Assembly (NCBI GenBank): GCA_003153055.1
Contig: PMBV01000277.1
Span: forward strand, 1-23,408
Reading direction: 5' to 3'
Source of the DNA: Myxococcales bacterium
Lineage (GTDB): Bacteria; Myxococcota; Myxococcia; Myxococcales; Myxococcaceae
Length of the DNA stretch: 23,408 nt
This document shows, one piece after another, positions 14,950-23,408 of this stretch. Every line of letters begins with the position of its first letter. Within the stretch, counting starts at the first letter, position 1. A program made the translations under genes and the position numbers. The notes beneath the pieces are model-generated. The model was not told the DNA's origin, did no database searches, and was given only the letters and a program-made list of their open reading frames with translations.

Positions 14950-16023
14950 CTAGCCGCCAGCGAGGGTCAAGGTCGGCCACAGGGCTCTGAGGCGCGACGC
15001 CTCGCGCTCGAAGTCGGGCTTGTCGGCGGCCTGGAGCGAGGCGCGGGTGGTGCGGTGGCTCTGGAACGGGTCGATCACCGTCTCGTTCTTCATGAGCTGG
15101 TAGTGGAGGTGTGGCGCGAAGCTGTGGCCAGTGTTCCCTGACTTGCCGATGACCTCGCCCTTCGTGATGGCCCGACCCGGGTGCATCGTCGCTCCGACCT
15201 CCGACAGATGGAGGAAACTCGCCTTGCGACCCTGGCCGCCGGATTCCTGGATCTCCAGCGAGTTCCCGTTGCTGTGGAAGTTCCACGTCTTCCTCGTCAC
15301 CACCCCGTCGAAGGTGGCCTTCACTTGGGTGCCTTGAGGCGTCTTGAAGTCGACGCCGCGGTGGTGGCGACCGTCTTTCAACAGTGACGTCACCTGCTCG
15401 TAGGAGTCGAGGGGGCCGTCGACCAGGCGCTCCTCCAGCTCGGTTCCATCGGCCTGGTAGAAGCGGGCGAACGGCGCGCCCGACGCCTGGTAGCGGAAGG
15501 CCTCCATCGTCTTGTCGAGCTTCCGGCTCTGGAGTCGCACCGCGTGCACCAGGGGCTCCTGGCCCTCGCGGGGCTCGTAGACGACCGACAGCGTGTCGCC
15601 CTTCACGAGATCTTGCGGGACCCGAAGCCACCACACCAGCGACCGGTTCACGACCTGGGTCAGCGCGCTCCCGTCTTCTTTGCCGACCGCCGAGGTGATG
15701 GCCGACTCGAGGGGGCCGTGAATGGAGACGGTGAATGCGCGGGGCCCGACAGCCTTGGGCGCAGGGCCGGGAATCACCACCACCGGAGGAGGGGCGGCAG
15801 CGACGGCGGACGGCCCAGTGGGCGTCGTGGGCACGTCGGGAGTCACCGCGGCCGTGGGTGCCGGGCCCTGCTCGTCGGTTGGAACCGGGCGCGGCTCTTC
15901 GCTCCGATGGGTGAACCAGTACCCGCCGCCGACGATCAGTCCGATGGCCATCGCCGCGAGCGCGACCGAGACGAGAGGGCTCTTGTTTTTCGGTGGCTCG
16001 GAGAGCGAGGGGAAGTCGGGCAT
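14950..16023 (-). CDS. Membrane-anchored M23 (LytM-type) metallopeptidase
   Basis: This is a 357-residue protein, starting at the ATG at 16023 with AAGGA 7 bases upstream. Residues 1-17 are cytoplasmic, 18-38 a single membrane helix (VSVALAAMAIGLIVGGGYWF), and 40-95 a Pro/Ala/Thr linker in the periplasm. A domain with the phrases LVKGDTLSVVYE and AFRYQASGAPFARFYQADG follows, as in MepM-like peptidases. The catalytic M23 domain lies at about 210-325. Zinc and active-site residues are present: H221 and D225 in HRGVDF, and H305/H307 in HLHYQL; FLHLSEV and GKSGNTGHSFAPHLH are also typical. It should cleave peptidoglycan cross-links, for example in cell-wall remodelling. A good sigma-54 promoter precedes it, downstream of a sigma-54 activator gene on the same strand. 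Confidence 0.93.
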   Translation of the reverse strand: MPDFPSLSEPPKNKSPLVSVALAAMAIGLIVGGGYWFTHRSEEPRPVPTDEQGPAPTAAVTPDVPTTPTGPSAVAAAPPPVVVIPGPAPKAVGPRAFTVSIHGPLESAITSAVGKEDGSALTQVVNRSLVWWLRVPQDLVKGDTLSVVYEPREGQEPLVHAVRLQSRKLDKTMEAFRYQASGAPFARFYQADGTELEERLVDGPLDSYEQVTSLLKDGRHHRGVDFKTPQGTQVKATFDGVVTRKTWNFHSNGNSLEIQESGGQGRKASFLHLSEVGATMHPGRAITKGEVIGKSGNTGHSFAPHLHYQLMKNETVIDPFQSHRTTRASLQAADKPDFEREASRLRALWPTLTLAGG

Positions 16024-16079
16024 TCGGCGTCCTTCACGAGTGCGTTGTCGGGGGAGACCGTACATGGCTCGGGAGACCT

Positions 16080-16095
16080 TGCGAGTTTTCTGCCA
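16080..16095 (-). promoter_or_regulatory. Sigma-54 (-24/-12) promoter for the M23 peptidase gene
   Basis: On the minus strand TGGCAGAAAACTCGCA has the invariant GG and GC exactly 10 bases apart and matches the TGGCAC-N5-TTGC consensus at most positions. The start codon is about 57 bases downstream of the -12 GC. It is flanked by a 7-base inverted repeat, GTACATG (16060-16066) and CATGTAC (16100-16106). Confidence 0.55.
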
Positions 16096-16254
16096 CAGGC
16101 ATGTACCACGTCTCGGCGGCGGCGAGCGCGACCTGGGCGACGGCGGTGGGGGTCCCTTCTCACCCGGCAGTTCCGCACCTCCAACCCATTCCCCACAGGC
16201 ACTCGGAAGAGCACCTTCCATCCTCGCCGAGGGAGCCGCCGGGACGTCGCCGCT

Positions 16255-17646
<1,392 letters not shown>

Positions 17647-17838
17647 CCTGAACTCTTTGTCCTGCCCCCGGCATCGGGTCAAGGACGGCGACGGCCCAGC
17701 CCCTTAGAAGGTGCCTACTCTTTCCAGCCAGGCGGGAAACGCTCTTCGAGCGGGCCGAAGGGCGTCACCGACGTGAGCGATCAATTGGAGCTGGAGTCTC
17801 GGTGACTGGAGTGGCCCTCTGACCCGTCGTCCTCCCTC

Positions 17839-17853
17839 TGGACTGCGAAGTGC
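17839..17853 (+). promoter_or_regulatory. Weak sigma-54-like motif upstream of the multihaem gene
   Basis: TGGACTGCGAAGTGC keeps the GG-N10-GC spacing and the TGG/TGC cores but little else of the consensus. If real, transcription would begin near 17865, after the ATG at 17858, which would favour the later ATG at 17942 as the start of the cytochrome. Confidence 0.2.
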
Positions 17854-17857
17854 GAGC

Positions 17858-20629
17858 ATGGACAAGCACAGCTTGGGGTCGATAGCCTGCCTGGGCTTGC
17901 ACCGACCCTCGTCGCGCTTTGATTCGTGTCGGCGAGCCATCATGGTGCTGGCGGCCTGGGTCGTGGTGGCCGGCTGCGAGGCGCCTCCGGGGCCGACCAC
18001 CGACGCCGGGCAAGTGCCCATCTCGTCGACGAACCACCCCTATTTCCCGCTCAGCCTTGGATCGAGCCACGCGTTCAACAAGGCGACCAGCCAAGATGGC
18101 CCCATCGGCTGCCTCTCGTGCCACACGGACACCACGAGCTTCCTTTCGTACACCTGCGTCGGTTGCCACGAGCACCGGAAGACCGGCTACGACGCGACCG
18201 TCGGCACCCAGGGCATGGACGAGGCCCACGTGGGCATCACCGGCTACCAATACGACTCGCGGCTCTGCCTCGACTGTCACCCCACGGGGATGGCCGGCGA
18301 GGTGGGCCGGGCCGATCACACCTTCTTCCCGATTTCCCTGGGGACAGCCCACGAGCTCATCGGCTGCAACGAGTGCCACGCCTCGGAGTCGCGCGCCACG
18401 GTCACCTGTACCGGCTGCCACCGTGACACCAACCAGGACTCCCAGGCTGACCACGACGTGGCGCCGATGGTGGCGGTTCACGGCAGTGACATGGTGAAGC
18501 TCGGCTACGCGTGGGACACGGCGGCCTGCCTGGGCTGCCACCCTTCGGCGCAGGTCCCCGGCCTGTTGGCTCACGGTGGGAAGTTCCCCATCGACGCGGG
18601 CACGGTGCACGGGGCGCTCGCCTGCCTCGACTGCCACCCGAGCCGGCAAGACCACTCGCAGGTGCTGTGTGTCTCGTGCCATCAGCAGGTCAACGACGGC
18701 ACGGGCCCTCGAGACGTGCACGGCCGGGCTCGCATGGCCGAGGGGCACGACGACGGCGGGCTCCCGGGCTACCAGTGGGAATCGGGGAGCTGCACCCTCT
18801 GTCACCAGCGCTCTCAGGTGCCGGGTGAGATCCAGCACGACACCCTGTTCCCCATTGGCCCCACCTCGAGCCACGCGCTCGGGTCGACCACCGTCGACAC
18901 CCCGGCGGTGCAGATCGGTTGTCCGACGTGTCACGTGGCCGCCTTCGGTTCTGGCGCTGACGGCGGGCAGACCCAGAGCGGAGGGAGTCTGCTCAACATC
19001 GACTGCACCCAGTGCCACGTTCACGCCCAAGCGGTGATGCAGCCCACCCACGGCGCGTTCCCCGACTACCAGTGGCAGAGCGCGGCGTGCATCTTCTGCC
19101 ATCTCGGCGGGGCGAAGAAGCTGGAGCACACCGCCTTCCCCCTCGATGCGGGCACCACCCACGAGCTGGGCAAGGCCATCGGAGACCCGCCGGTGACGGT
19201 GACCTGCAGCAGCTGCCACGCCAGCAAGGTTCAGCTCAAGCTCCTGTCGTGCACGGGGTGCCACCGCCACGACGCGGCCCAGTCGACCTCGGATCACGGC
19301 ACCCAGATGACCTCGTTCGGCTACGCCTACGACCCGGGGGCGTGCTTCGCCTGTCACCCGACGAGCCAGGTCCCCGGCATCTTCGATCACGAGCCCATCT
19401 GGAAGCTCCAGCCCCCCTCGGGCAACGGCAAGCACGCGCCGCTCAGGTGTGGCGATTGCCACGCGTCCAAGACCGACCGCAAAGGCTCTCTGAGCTGCAC
19501 GAGCTGCCACCAGCCGGCGAACCTCAAGGACAGCCGCGAGGCCCACGCGCGAGACCGCATGGCCGAGGTGCACGCGGGCATCGCCGACTACCAGTGGAGC
19601 CCGACCCTCTGCATCGGCTGCCACCTCGACGGCACCCAGGGCGCGGGTCGCCTGCACCTGAATCACACCTGGTTCCCCATCGCGCCGGGTGCCTTCCACG
19701 CCCTGAGCCTCGACGGAGGCACTGCGATGACCTGCGCAGGGTGCCACCCCGCCCAGACCGCGGCCGGTGACAGAGACTTCGGCGCCCAGGCGATCAACTG
19801 CACGGCGTGCCATCAGACCGCGACCCTCATGGACAGCCGCGACGTGCACGGCCAGTCACGCATGGCCGAGAAGCACTCCGGGGTCGACAGCTACGCGTGG
19901 CTCAGCGTGGCCTGCCTCGACTGCCACCCCATCGGAGAGAAGTCGGGCCTCTTCAGCCATTCGAACTTCCCCATCTCGCCGGGCACGAAGCACGCGGGCA
20001 TCAGCTGCTCCGAGTGTCATGTGGGCACCGGGCCCAAGACCGACGTCACCCAGTTGAACTGCGCTGGGTGTCACGTAGCGAAGGTGAACCGCGTGCCGAC
20101 GGTGGGCGAGATTCACACTGGCGTGCCCGGCTACGGGGGAGACTCGGCGGGCTGCTTCAACTGCCACCCCCATTCGGAGGCCGTGGGCCCCATGGTTCAC
20201 ACCAGCTGGTTCCCGGTGGCGGTGGGCGACAAGCACGCCTCCAACGCCTACCTGGCCAGCGTGCAGAGCGGCCAGACGACCTGCACCGCCTGTCACGCCA
20301 GCCGCGTCGACCGCTCCATCGAGTCCTGCCAGAGCTGCCACGGCACCCTGAAGAGTCCCAAGCCTCCCACGAGCGCGCACTCGATGATGCCGGTGGGCTT
20401 CGAGGACGAGAACAACTCCCCAGGCTGCAAGAAGTGCCACGCCGACCCGACGCCAGTGTACCGACTCATCAACCACCCCGACCCGGGGTACGATCACCGA
20501 GGCGCCACCTGCCAGGAGTGCCACCAGGGCATGCGCGTCGACAAGGCGTACGCCATCGACTTCTCGAAGGCGGCCTGCAGCTGCGCCAGCTCGAGCTGTC
20601 ACGACGTGGGCGACAAGCGCTGCAAGTGA
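17858..20629 (+). CDS. 29-haem lipoprotein cytochrome c built of tandem c7-like modules
   Basis: This is a 923-residue protein with 28 CxxCH haem sites, the first at residue 85, plus one CX4CH (CASSSCH, 909-915) near the end, so up to 29 covalent haems. The N-terminus RRAIMVLAAWVVVAGC is a lipoprotein signal with the modified Cys at residue 40, so it is probably anchored to the outer membrane. After a first partial unit, the sequence repeats about every 85-90 residues. Each unit has HxxFP...G..H, CxxCH, CxxCH, a separate His, often MAE-H, then GYxW and CxxCHP: three haems per unit, the cytochrome c7 arrangement. Modular c7 polymers are known in metal-reducing Deltaproteobacteria and act as molecular wires. 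The likely role is electron transfer across or outside the envelope, with bis-His haems. The start is uncertain: 17942 is possible but gives a signal without positive charge. It diverges from an NtrC-type regulator and precedes murJ. Confidence 0.93.
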   Translation: MDKHSLGSIACLGLHRPSSRFDSCRRAIMVLAAWVVVAGCEAPPGPTTDAGQVPISSTNHPYFPLSLGSSHAFNKATSQDGPIGCLSCHTDTTSFLSYTCVGCHEHRKTGYDATVGTQGMDEAHVGITGYQYDSRLCLDCHPTGMAGEVGRADHTFFPISLGTAHELIGCNECHASESRATVTCTGCHRDTNQDSQADHDVAPMVAVHGSDMVKLGYAWDTAACLGCHPSAQVPGLLAHGGKFPIDAGTVHGALACLDCHPSRQDHSQVLCVSCHQQVNDGTGPRDVHGRARMAEGHDDGGLPGYQWESGSCTLCHQRSQVPGEIQHDTLFPIGPTSSHALGSTTVDTPAVQIGCPTCHVAAFGSGADGGQTQSGGSLLNIDCTQCHVHAQAVMQPTHGAFPDYQWQSAACIFCHLGGAKKLEHTAFPLDAGTTHELGKAIGDPPVTVTCSSCHASKVQLKLLSCTGCHRHDAAQSTSDHGTQMTSFGYAYDPGACFACHPTSQVPGIFDHEPIWKLQPPSGNGKHAPLRCGDCHASKTDRKGSLSCTSCHQPANLKDSREAHARDRMAEVHAGIADYQWSPTLCIGCHLDGTQGAGRLHLNHTWFPIAPGAFHALSLDGGTAMTCAGCHPAQTAAGDRDFGAQAINCTACHQTATLMDSRDVHGQSRMAEKHSGVDSYAWLSVACLDCHPIGEKSGLFSHSNFPISPGTKHAGISCSECHVGTGPKTDVTQLNCAGCHVAKVNRVPTVGEIHTGVPGYGGDSAGCFNCHPHSEAVGPMVHTSWFPVAVGDKHASNAYLASVQSGQTTCTACHASRVDRSIESCQSCHGTLKSPKPPTSAHSMMPVGFEDENNSPGCKKCHADPTPVYRLINHPDPGYDHRGATCQECHQGMRVDKAYAIDFSKAACSCASSSCHDVGDKRCK

Positions 20630-20684
20630 CCGCCGCGCCGTGAACCGCGCAATCGGGCACGGTCCTCGCCTATGGTCCGCCGCC

Positions 20685-22346
20685 GTGTCAGACGAGCGAC
20701 GGAGTGGGGCTAACAGTGGTCGGAACGCGGCTCTGGTGGGCGCTGGCATCTTGGCCACGCGGGTCTTCGGGCTCTTCCGGCAAACGCTGTTCTCTCACGC
20801 CTTTGGGACGTCACCGGCGGCGGGCGCCTTCTACTCGGCCCTGCGGATCCCCAACTTTCTCCAGAACCTGTTGGGCGAGGGGGTGCTCTCGGCCTCTTTC
20901 ATTCCGGTGTACTCGGGGCTCCGCGCCGAGGGGCGTCACGAAGAGGCCGACGACGTGGCCTCGACCGTCTTCGCGCTCCTGCTCCTAGCGGTGACCGTGA
21001 TCGTCCCACTGGGGGTGCTGTTCACGCCCCAACTCGTCGTGGCCCTGGTGCCCGGCTTCGAGGGCGAGGTGCGGGCGCTGACCGTCTCGCTGGTGCGGAT
21101 CATCTTTCCCGGGACCGGGGTGATGGTGCTCTCGGCCTGGTGCCTGGGCATTCTCAACAGCCATCGCCGCTTCTTCCTCTCGTACTCCGCTGGCGTGGTG
21201 TGGAACGGGGCGATGATCGCCGCGCTGCTCCTGACTCGAGGGTTGCCCGAGGCGACGGCCATCGGCTGGGTGGCGTGGGGCTTCGTGGCCGGTGGGGTGC
21301 TGCAAGTCGCGGCGCAGCTCCCGGCGGTGTTGCGGCTGGTGGGCGAATTCAGGCCGAGGCTGCGACGGCTCAGCCCCTCGGTGCGGCAGGTGCTCAAGGG
21401 CTTCGTGCCGGTGGTGGCGTCACGGGGCGTGGTGCAGATCTCCGCCTACGCCGACACGGCCTACTCGTCGCTCATCTCGGCCCGGGCGGTGGCGGCGCTC
21501 TCCAGCACCCAGACCATCTCGCTGCTCCCCATCTCGCTGTTCGCCATGGCCATCTCGGCGGCCGAGCTGCCCGAGCTGTCGAGCGAAGGAGGTCAGGCTC
21601 CCGAGGCGCGATCGCGGGCGCTGCGCACGCGCCTGGGCACGGCGCTCGAGCGCATGGCCTTCTTCGTGGTGCCCTCGGCGGCGGGCTTCGTGGTCGCGGG
21701 AGACGCGATGGCCGCGGTGCTGCTGCAGTCGGGGGCCTTCCCCGCGGCTGACACGCGGTACGTCTGGTACATTCTCGCTGGGGCGGGTGTGGGGCTGTTG
21801 GCCCAGACGTCGGGGCGGCTCTACTCGTCGGTCTTCTACGCGCTGAAGGACACGGCCACGCCCTTTCGGTTCGCCGCCGTGAGGGTGGGCCTGGGCGTCA
21901 CGGTGGGCTACTGGGCGGTGCGGCTGCTCCCCGGGCAGCTCGGCCTCCCGGCGCACCTCGGGGCCGTCTTCGTGACCCTGACCAGTGGGTTGAGCGCGTG
22001 GGTCGAGGTCACGCTGCTCAAACGCAGCCTTGGCCGACGGCTGGGCGAGCTCCCGTCGATTCGCGGGCGCCTCGCGGTGCTGTGGGCCTGCGCCGGGGTG
22101 GCCGGGGCCATCACGTTGTTGGCGAAGGCGGGCATGGTGGCCACCTGGGGGCCGATGGCGGGTCAGGCTTCGGAGTGGATGGGCGGCGTCATGCCGATGC
22201 CTGCGCTGCCGGTCGCGTGGTTTCCTCAGAAGCTCGCCGGGCTGGCGCTGCTCCTGGTGTACGGGCTCTCGTACCTCAGCTGCACACTGGTGGCTGGCGT
22301 TCCCCAGAGTCGTGGGGTGGTGGAGCGGCTGCTCGCCCGCAGGTGA
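20685..22346 (+). CDS. murJ: Lipid II flippase MurJ
   Basis: This is a polytopic membrane protein of about 553 residues and about 14 helices, of the MviN/MurJ branch of the MOP superfamily. MurJ flips the peptidoglycan precursor lipid II across the cytoplasmic membrane. Diagnostic stretches are AALVGAGILATRVFGLFRQT and RIPNFLQNLLGEGVLSASFI followed by PVY at the start. Later ones are ALSSTQTISLLPISLFAMAI and RLYSSVFYALKDTATPF. The GTG at 20685 is preferred because the product begins shortly before the first helix; a GTG at 20640 is also in frame but adds 15 residues not expected in the family. Neither has a strong ribosome site. It follows the cytochrome gene on the same strand with a 55-base gap and may share its transcript. 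Confidence 0.94.
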   Translation: MSDERRSGANSGRNAALVGAGILATRVFGLFRQTLFSHAFGTSPAAGAFYSALRIPNFLQNLLGEGVLSASFIPVYSGLRAEGRHEEADDVASTVFALLLLAVTVIVPLGVLFTPQLVVALVPGFEGEVRALTVSLVRIIFPGTGVMVLSAWCLGILNSHRRFFLSYSAGVVWNGAMIAALLLTRGLPEATAIGWVAWGFVAGGVLQVAAQLPAVLRLVGEFRPRLRRLSPSVRQVLKGFVPVVASRGVVQISAYADTAYSSLISARAVAALSSTQTISLLPISLFAMAISAAELPELSSEGGQAPEARSRALRTRLGTALERMAFFVVPSAAGFVVAGDAMAAVLLQSGAFPAADTRYVWYILAGAGVGLLAQTSGRLYSSVFYALKDTATPFRFAAVRVGLGVTVGYWAVRLLPGQLGLPAHLGAVFVTLTSGLSAWVEVTLLKRSLGRRLGELPSIRGRLAVLWACAGVAGAITLLAKAGMVATWGPMAGQASEWMGGVMPMPALPVAWFPQKLAGLALLLVYGLSYLSCTLVAGVPQSRGVVERLLARR

Positions 22347-22354
22347 GCGGTGCC

Positions 22355-22543
22355 TCAGCGCTCGTCAGCGCGCTTGCGAGGCAGTCTCGGGATGTCGAGG
22401 TACTCGATGTCACTGAGGCCTCCCGGTGCTGGAGAGCCGGAACGCTGCTCCTGACGGCGTCGGCGGTGCGCTTCAACGCGCTGAGGTCTCACCTCGAAGA
22501 CGTCGGTCTCCCGAATGGGACGCGGGCGGCCACAACCCCTGGT
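22355..22543 (-). pseudogene. Reading frame ending in a FtsZ-like C-terminal peptide
   Basis: On the minus strand the frame reads GRPRPIRETDVFEVRPQRVE, then an Arg/Gln-rich linker, and ends GGLSDIEYLDIPRLPRKRAD followed by ER and stop. YLDIP-x-L-(R)K-x-AD is close to the conserved FtsZ tail that binds FtsA/ZipA-type partners, and an Arg/Pro/Gln-rich linker before it is also FtsZ-like. No GTPase domain precedes it: the frame continues to an ATG at 22672, but with unrelated-looking sequence that overlaps the next plus-strand gene. It could be a relic of an ftsZ 3' end, a small protein that mimics the tail, or coincidence. It ends 8 bases after the convergent murJ stop. The rest of the 22347-22649 interval shows no other gene. 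Confidence 0.3.
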
Positions 22544-22640
22544 CATCGCAGGCTTCCACGGTGGCCCGGCGGTTGCTCCTGCGCGAGCTGCGGCCGACCG
22601 GCATGGCCTCATTGGGGTCGCGCCGGGCGAATCACCGACT

Positions 22641-22645
22641 GGAGG
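22641..22645 (+). promoter_or_regulatory. Shine-Dalgarno site defining a GTG start
   Basis: GGAGG at 22641-22645 stands 4 bases before the GTG at 22650 and supports that codon over the later in-frame ATG at 22671. Confidence 0.6.
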
Positions 22646-22649
22646 GAAA

Positions 22650-23408
22650 GTGGAACATCGCGAACGGTACATGCAGTTGCTCTCGTCGATCCATCGCAGT
22701 GCGCTCCTCCGTGCGGTGCGGGAGCAGGGCTACTGTGCGACCCTGAAGGCGGTGACGGTGGAGGTGGTCGACGCCGGCCCGCTGCCGTACCTTCGTTTCG
22801 ACATCGAGTCCGATGCGGGGTTCACGGCCGTCAGCGGCGGGCTCCTGCTCGACCTCGCTGAAGTGGTGTCGGATGCGCCCGACGGTCGGTACTATCTCCC
22901 GTACGTTGCCCTCACCCCGAGCGCCCAGCCGGGGGATCTCGAACACGAGCTCGAGCACGTCCTCGGCCTCCTCGAGCTGTTGGCCGCGGAGCCCACGTAC
23001 GCCGACGACGTGGAGCGCCTTGGGATGGAGAACCTCAAAGACTCGCGCCTCCTCGGGGAAAGCGCGGCATTTGAAGTGCGGAAGATCTTCGCCTTCGAGG
23101 CTCCCATCTTCGGAGGCGACTACGACCGAGGCTGTCGCACCATCGACGTGCCACTCCTTCCCGGCCTCATCGTCAAGTACCAGTGTCGGTCACGCGAGGA
23201 GTACGTCGGCTTGTGGATGGCGCGCTATCTCAAGAACCTCGAGCGGCGCTCCCTGGGGCGATTCCCAGACTGCGGCGGGGAGATCGCGGGCGGCATCGAG
23301 CGAGCGACCGATCGCTTCGGTGAGCCGCTGTTCGGACGGCGGGCATGGATGTCGCTGATGAGTTGCTGGGAGGGCCTCCCCGGCCGGCTGGCCGCCCAGG
23401 TCACCGTT
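22650..23408 (+). CDS. Uncharacterised protein, 3' end beyond window
   Basis: The frame is open from the GTG at 22650 to the last base (253 codons, no stop), so the protein is C-terminally cut by the window. It begins MEHRERYMQLLSSIHRSALL. It has no signal peptide and a mixed alpha/beta composition (KAVTVEVVDAGPLPYLRFDI, FTAVSGGLLLDLAEVV, YYLPYVALTP). A helix holds HELEH at residues 99-103. This formally matches HExxH, but the surrounding sequence (DLEHELEHVLGLLELLAAEP) looks like an ordinary charged helix and no third zinc ligand is evident, so a protease call is not made. Later segments (IDVPLLPGLIVKYQCRSREE, VGLWMARYLKNLE) suggest a globular domain. No family recognised; codon use and ribosome site indicate a real gene. 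Confidence 0.72.
   Translation, partial: MEHRERYMQLLSSIHRSALLRAVREQGYCATLKAVTVEVVDAGPLPYLRFDIESDAGFTAVSGGLLLDLAEVVSDAPDGRYYLPYVALTPSAQPGDLEHELEHVLGLLELLAAEPTYADDVERLGMENLKDSRLLGESAAFEVRKIFAFEAPIFGGDYDRGCRTIDVPLLPGLIVKYQCRSREEYVGLWMARYLKNLERRSLGRFPDCGGEIAGGIERATDRFGEPLFGRRAWMSLMSCWEGLPGRLAAQVTV

Noticed and set aside
17765..19849. 694-codon open frame on the minus strand
   Set aside because: It is antisense to the multihaem cytochrome. Its apparent repeats (RAVD, AVRHV-type) simply mirror the repeated haem modules.
22944..22960. HELEH in the last protein as a zinc-metalloprotease site
   Set aside because: The motif lies in a charged Leu/Glu helix without the hydrophobic pattern or third ligand of known HExxH peptidases; chance occurrence is likely.

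Overview
The window is GC-rich bacterial chromosome with densely packed genes. Several features point to Myxococcota: a recognisable Tgl-type TPR lipoprotein (the type IV pilus secretin assembly factor of myxobacteria), an NtrC-class sigma-54 response regulator, several large outer-membrane proteins, and a very large multihaem cytochrome. The assignment is by inference. No rRNA, tRNA, CRISPR array or intact transposase was found.

Layout. (1) 109-4316: a TetR-type repressor gene diverges from a tightly overlapped operon of an ABC ATPase, a MacB/FtsX-type permease and a small DUF2141 protein. An 8-bp inverted repeat lies between the two transcription units. (2) 4365-5768, minus strand: a GT87-type membrane glycosyltransferase followed by a short, N-terminally incomplete MoaD/ThiS-like sulfur-carrier reading frame. 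(3) 5769-8261: an accessory, partly degenerate stretch. It holds a cytochrome c fragment abutting a TetR-like C-terminal fragment on the other strand, a lower-GC gene whose product looks like a bacterial gasdermin-fold protein, and about 1.1 kb without a convincing gene. (4) 8262-13522, plus strand: a compact cluster of a secreted beta-barrel protein, two uncharacterised proteins, a fused Tgl protein with an internal lipoprotein signal, recO, and a PfkB sugar kinase. (5) 13533-17646, minus strand: a large outer-membrane protein, a membrane-anchored M23 metallopeptidase with a good sigma-54 promoter in front of it, and an NtrC-type regulator. (6) 17858-22346, plus strand: a 29-haem lipoprotein cytochrome built from tandem three-haem modules, then murJ. 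(7) 22347-23408: a minus-strand reading frame ending in a FtsZ-like C-terminal peptide, then the 5' part of an uncharacterised gene that runs off the window.

Themes. Envelope biology dominates: lipid II flipping (MurJ), a peptidoglycan or LytM-type peptidase, pilus secretin assembly (Tgl), polyprenol-dependent glycosyl transfer (GT87), export (ABC/FtsX) and outer-membrane barrels. The least ordinary items are the gasdermin-like protein in its degenerate neighbourhood, the Tgl fusion with a possible internal start, the cytochrome polymer, and the sigma-54 promoter next to a sigma-54 activator gene.
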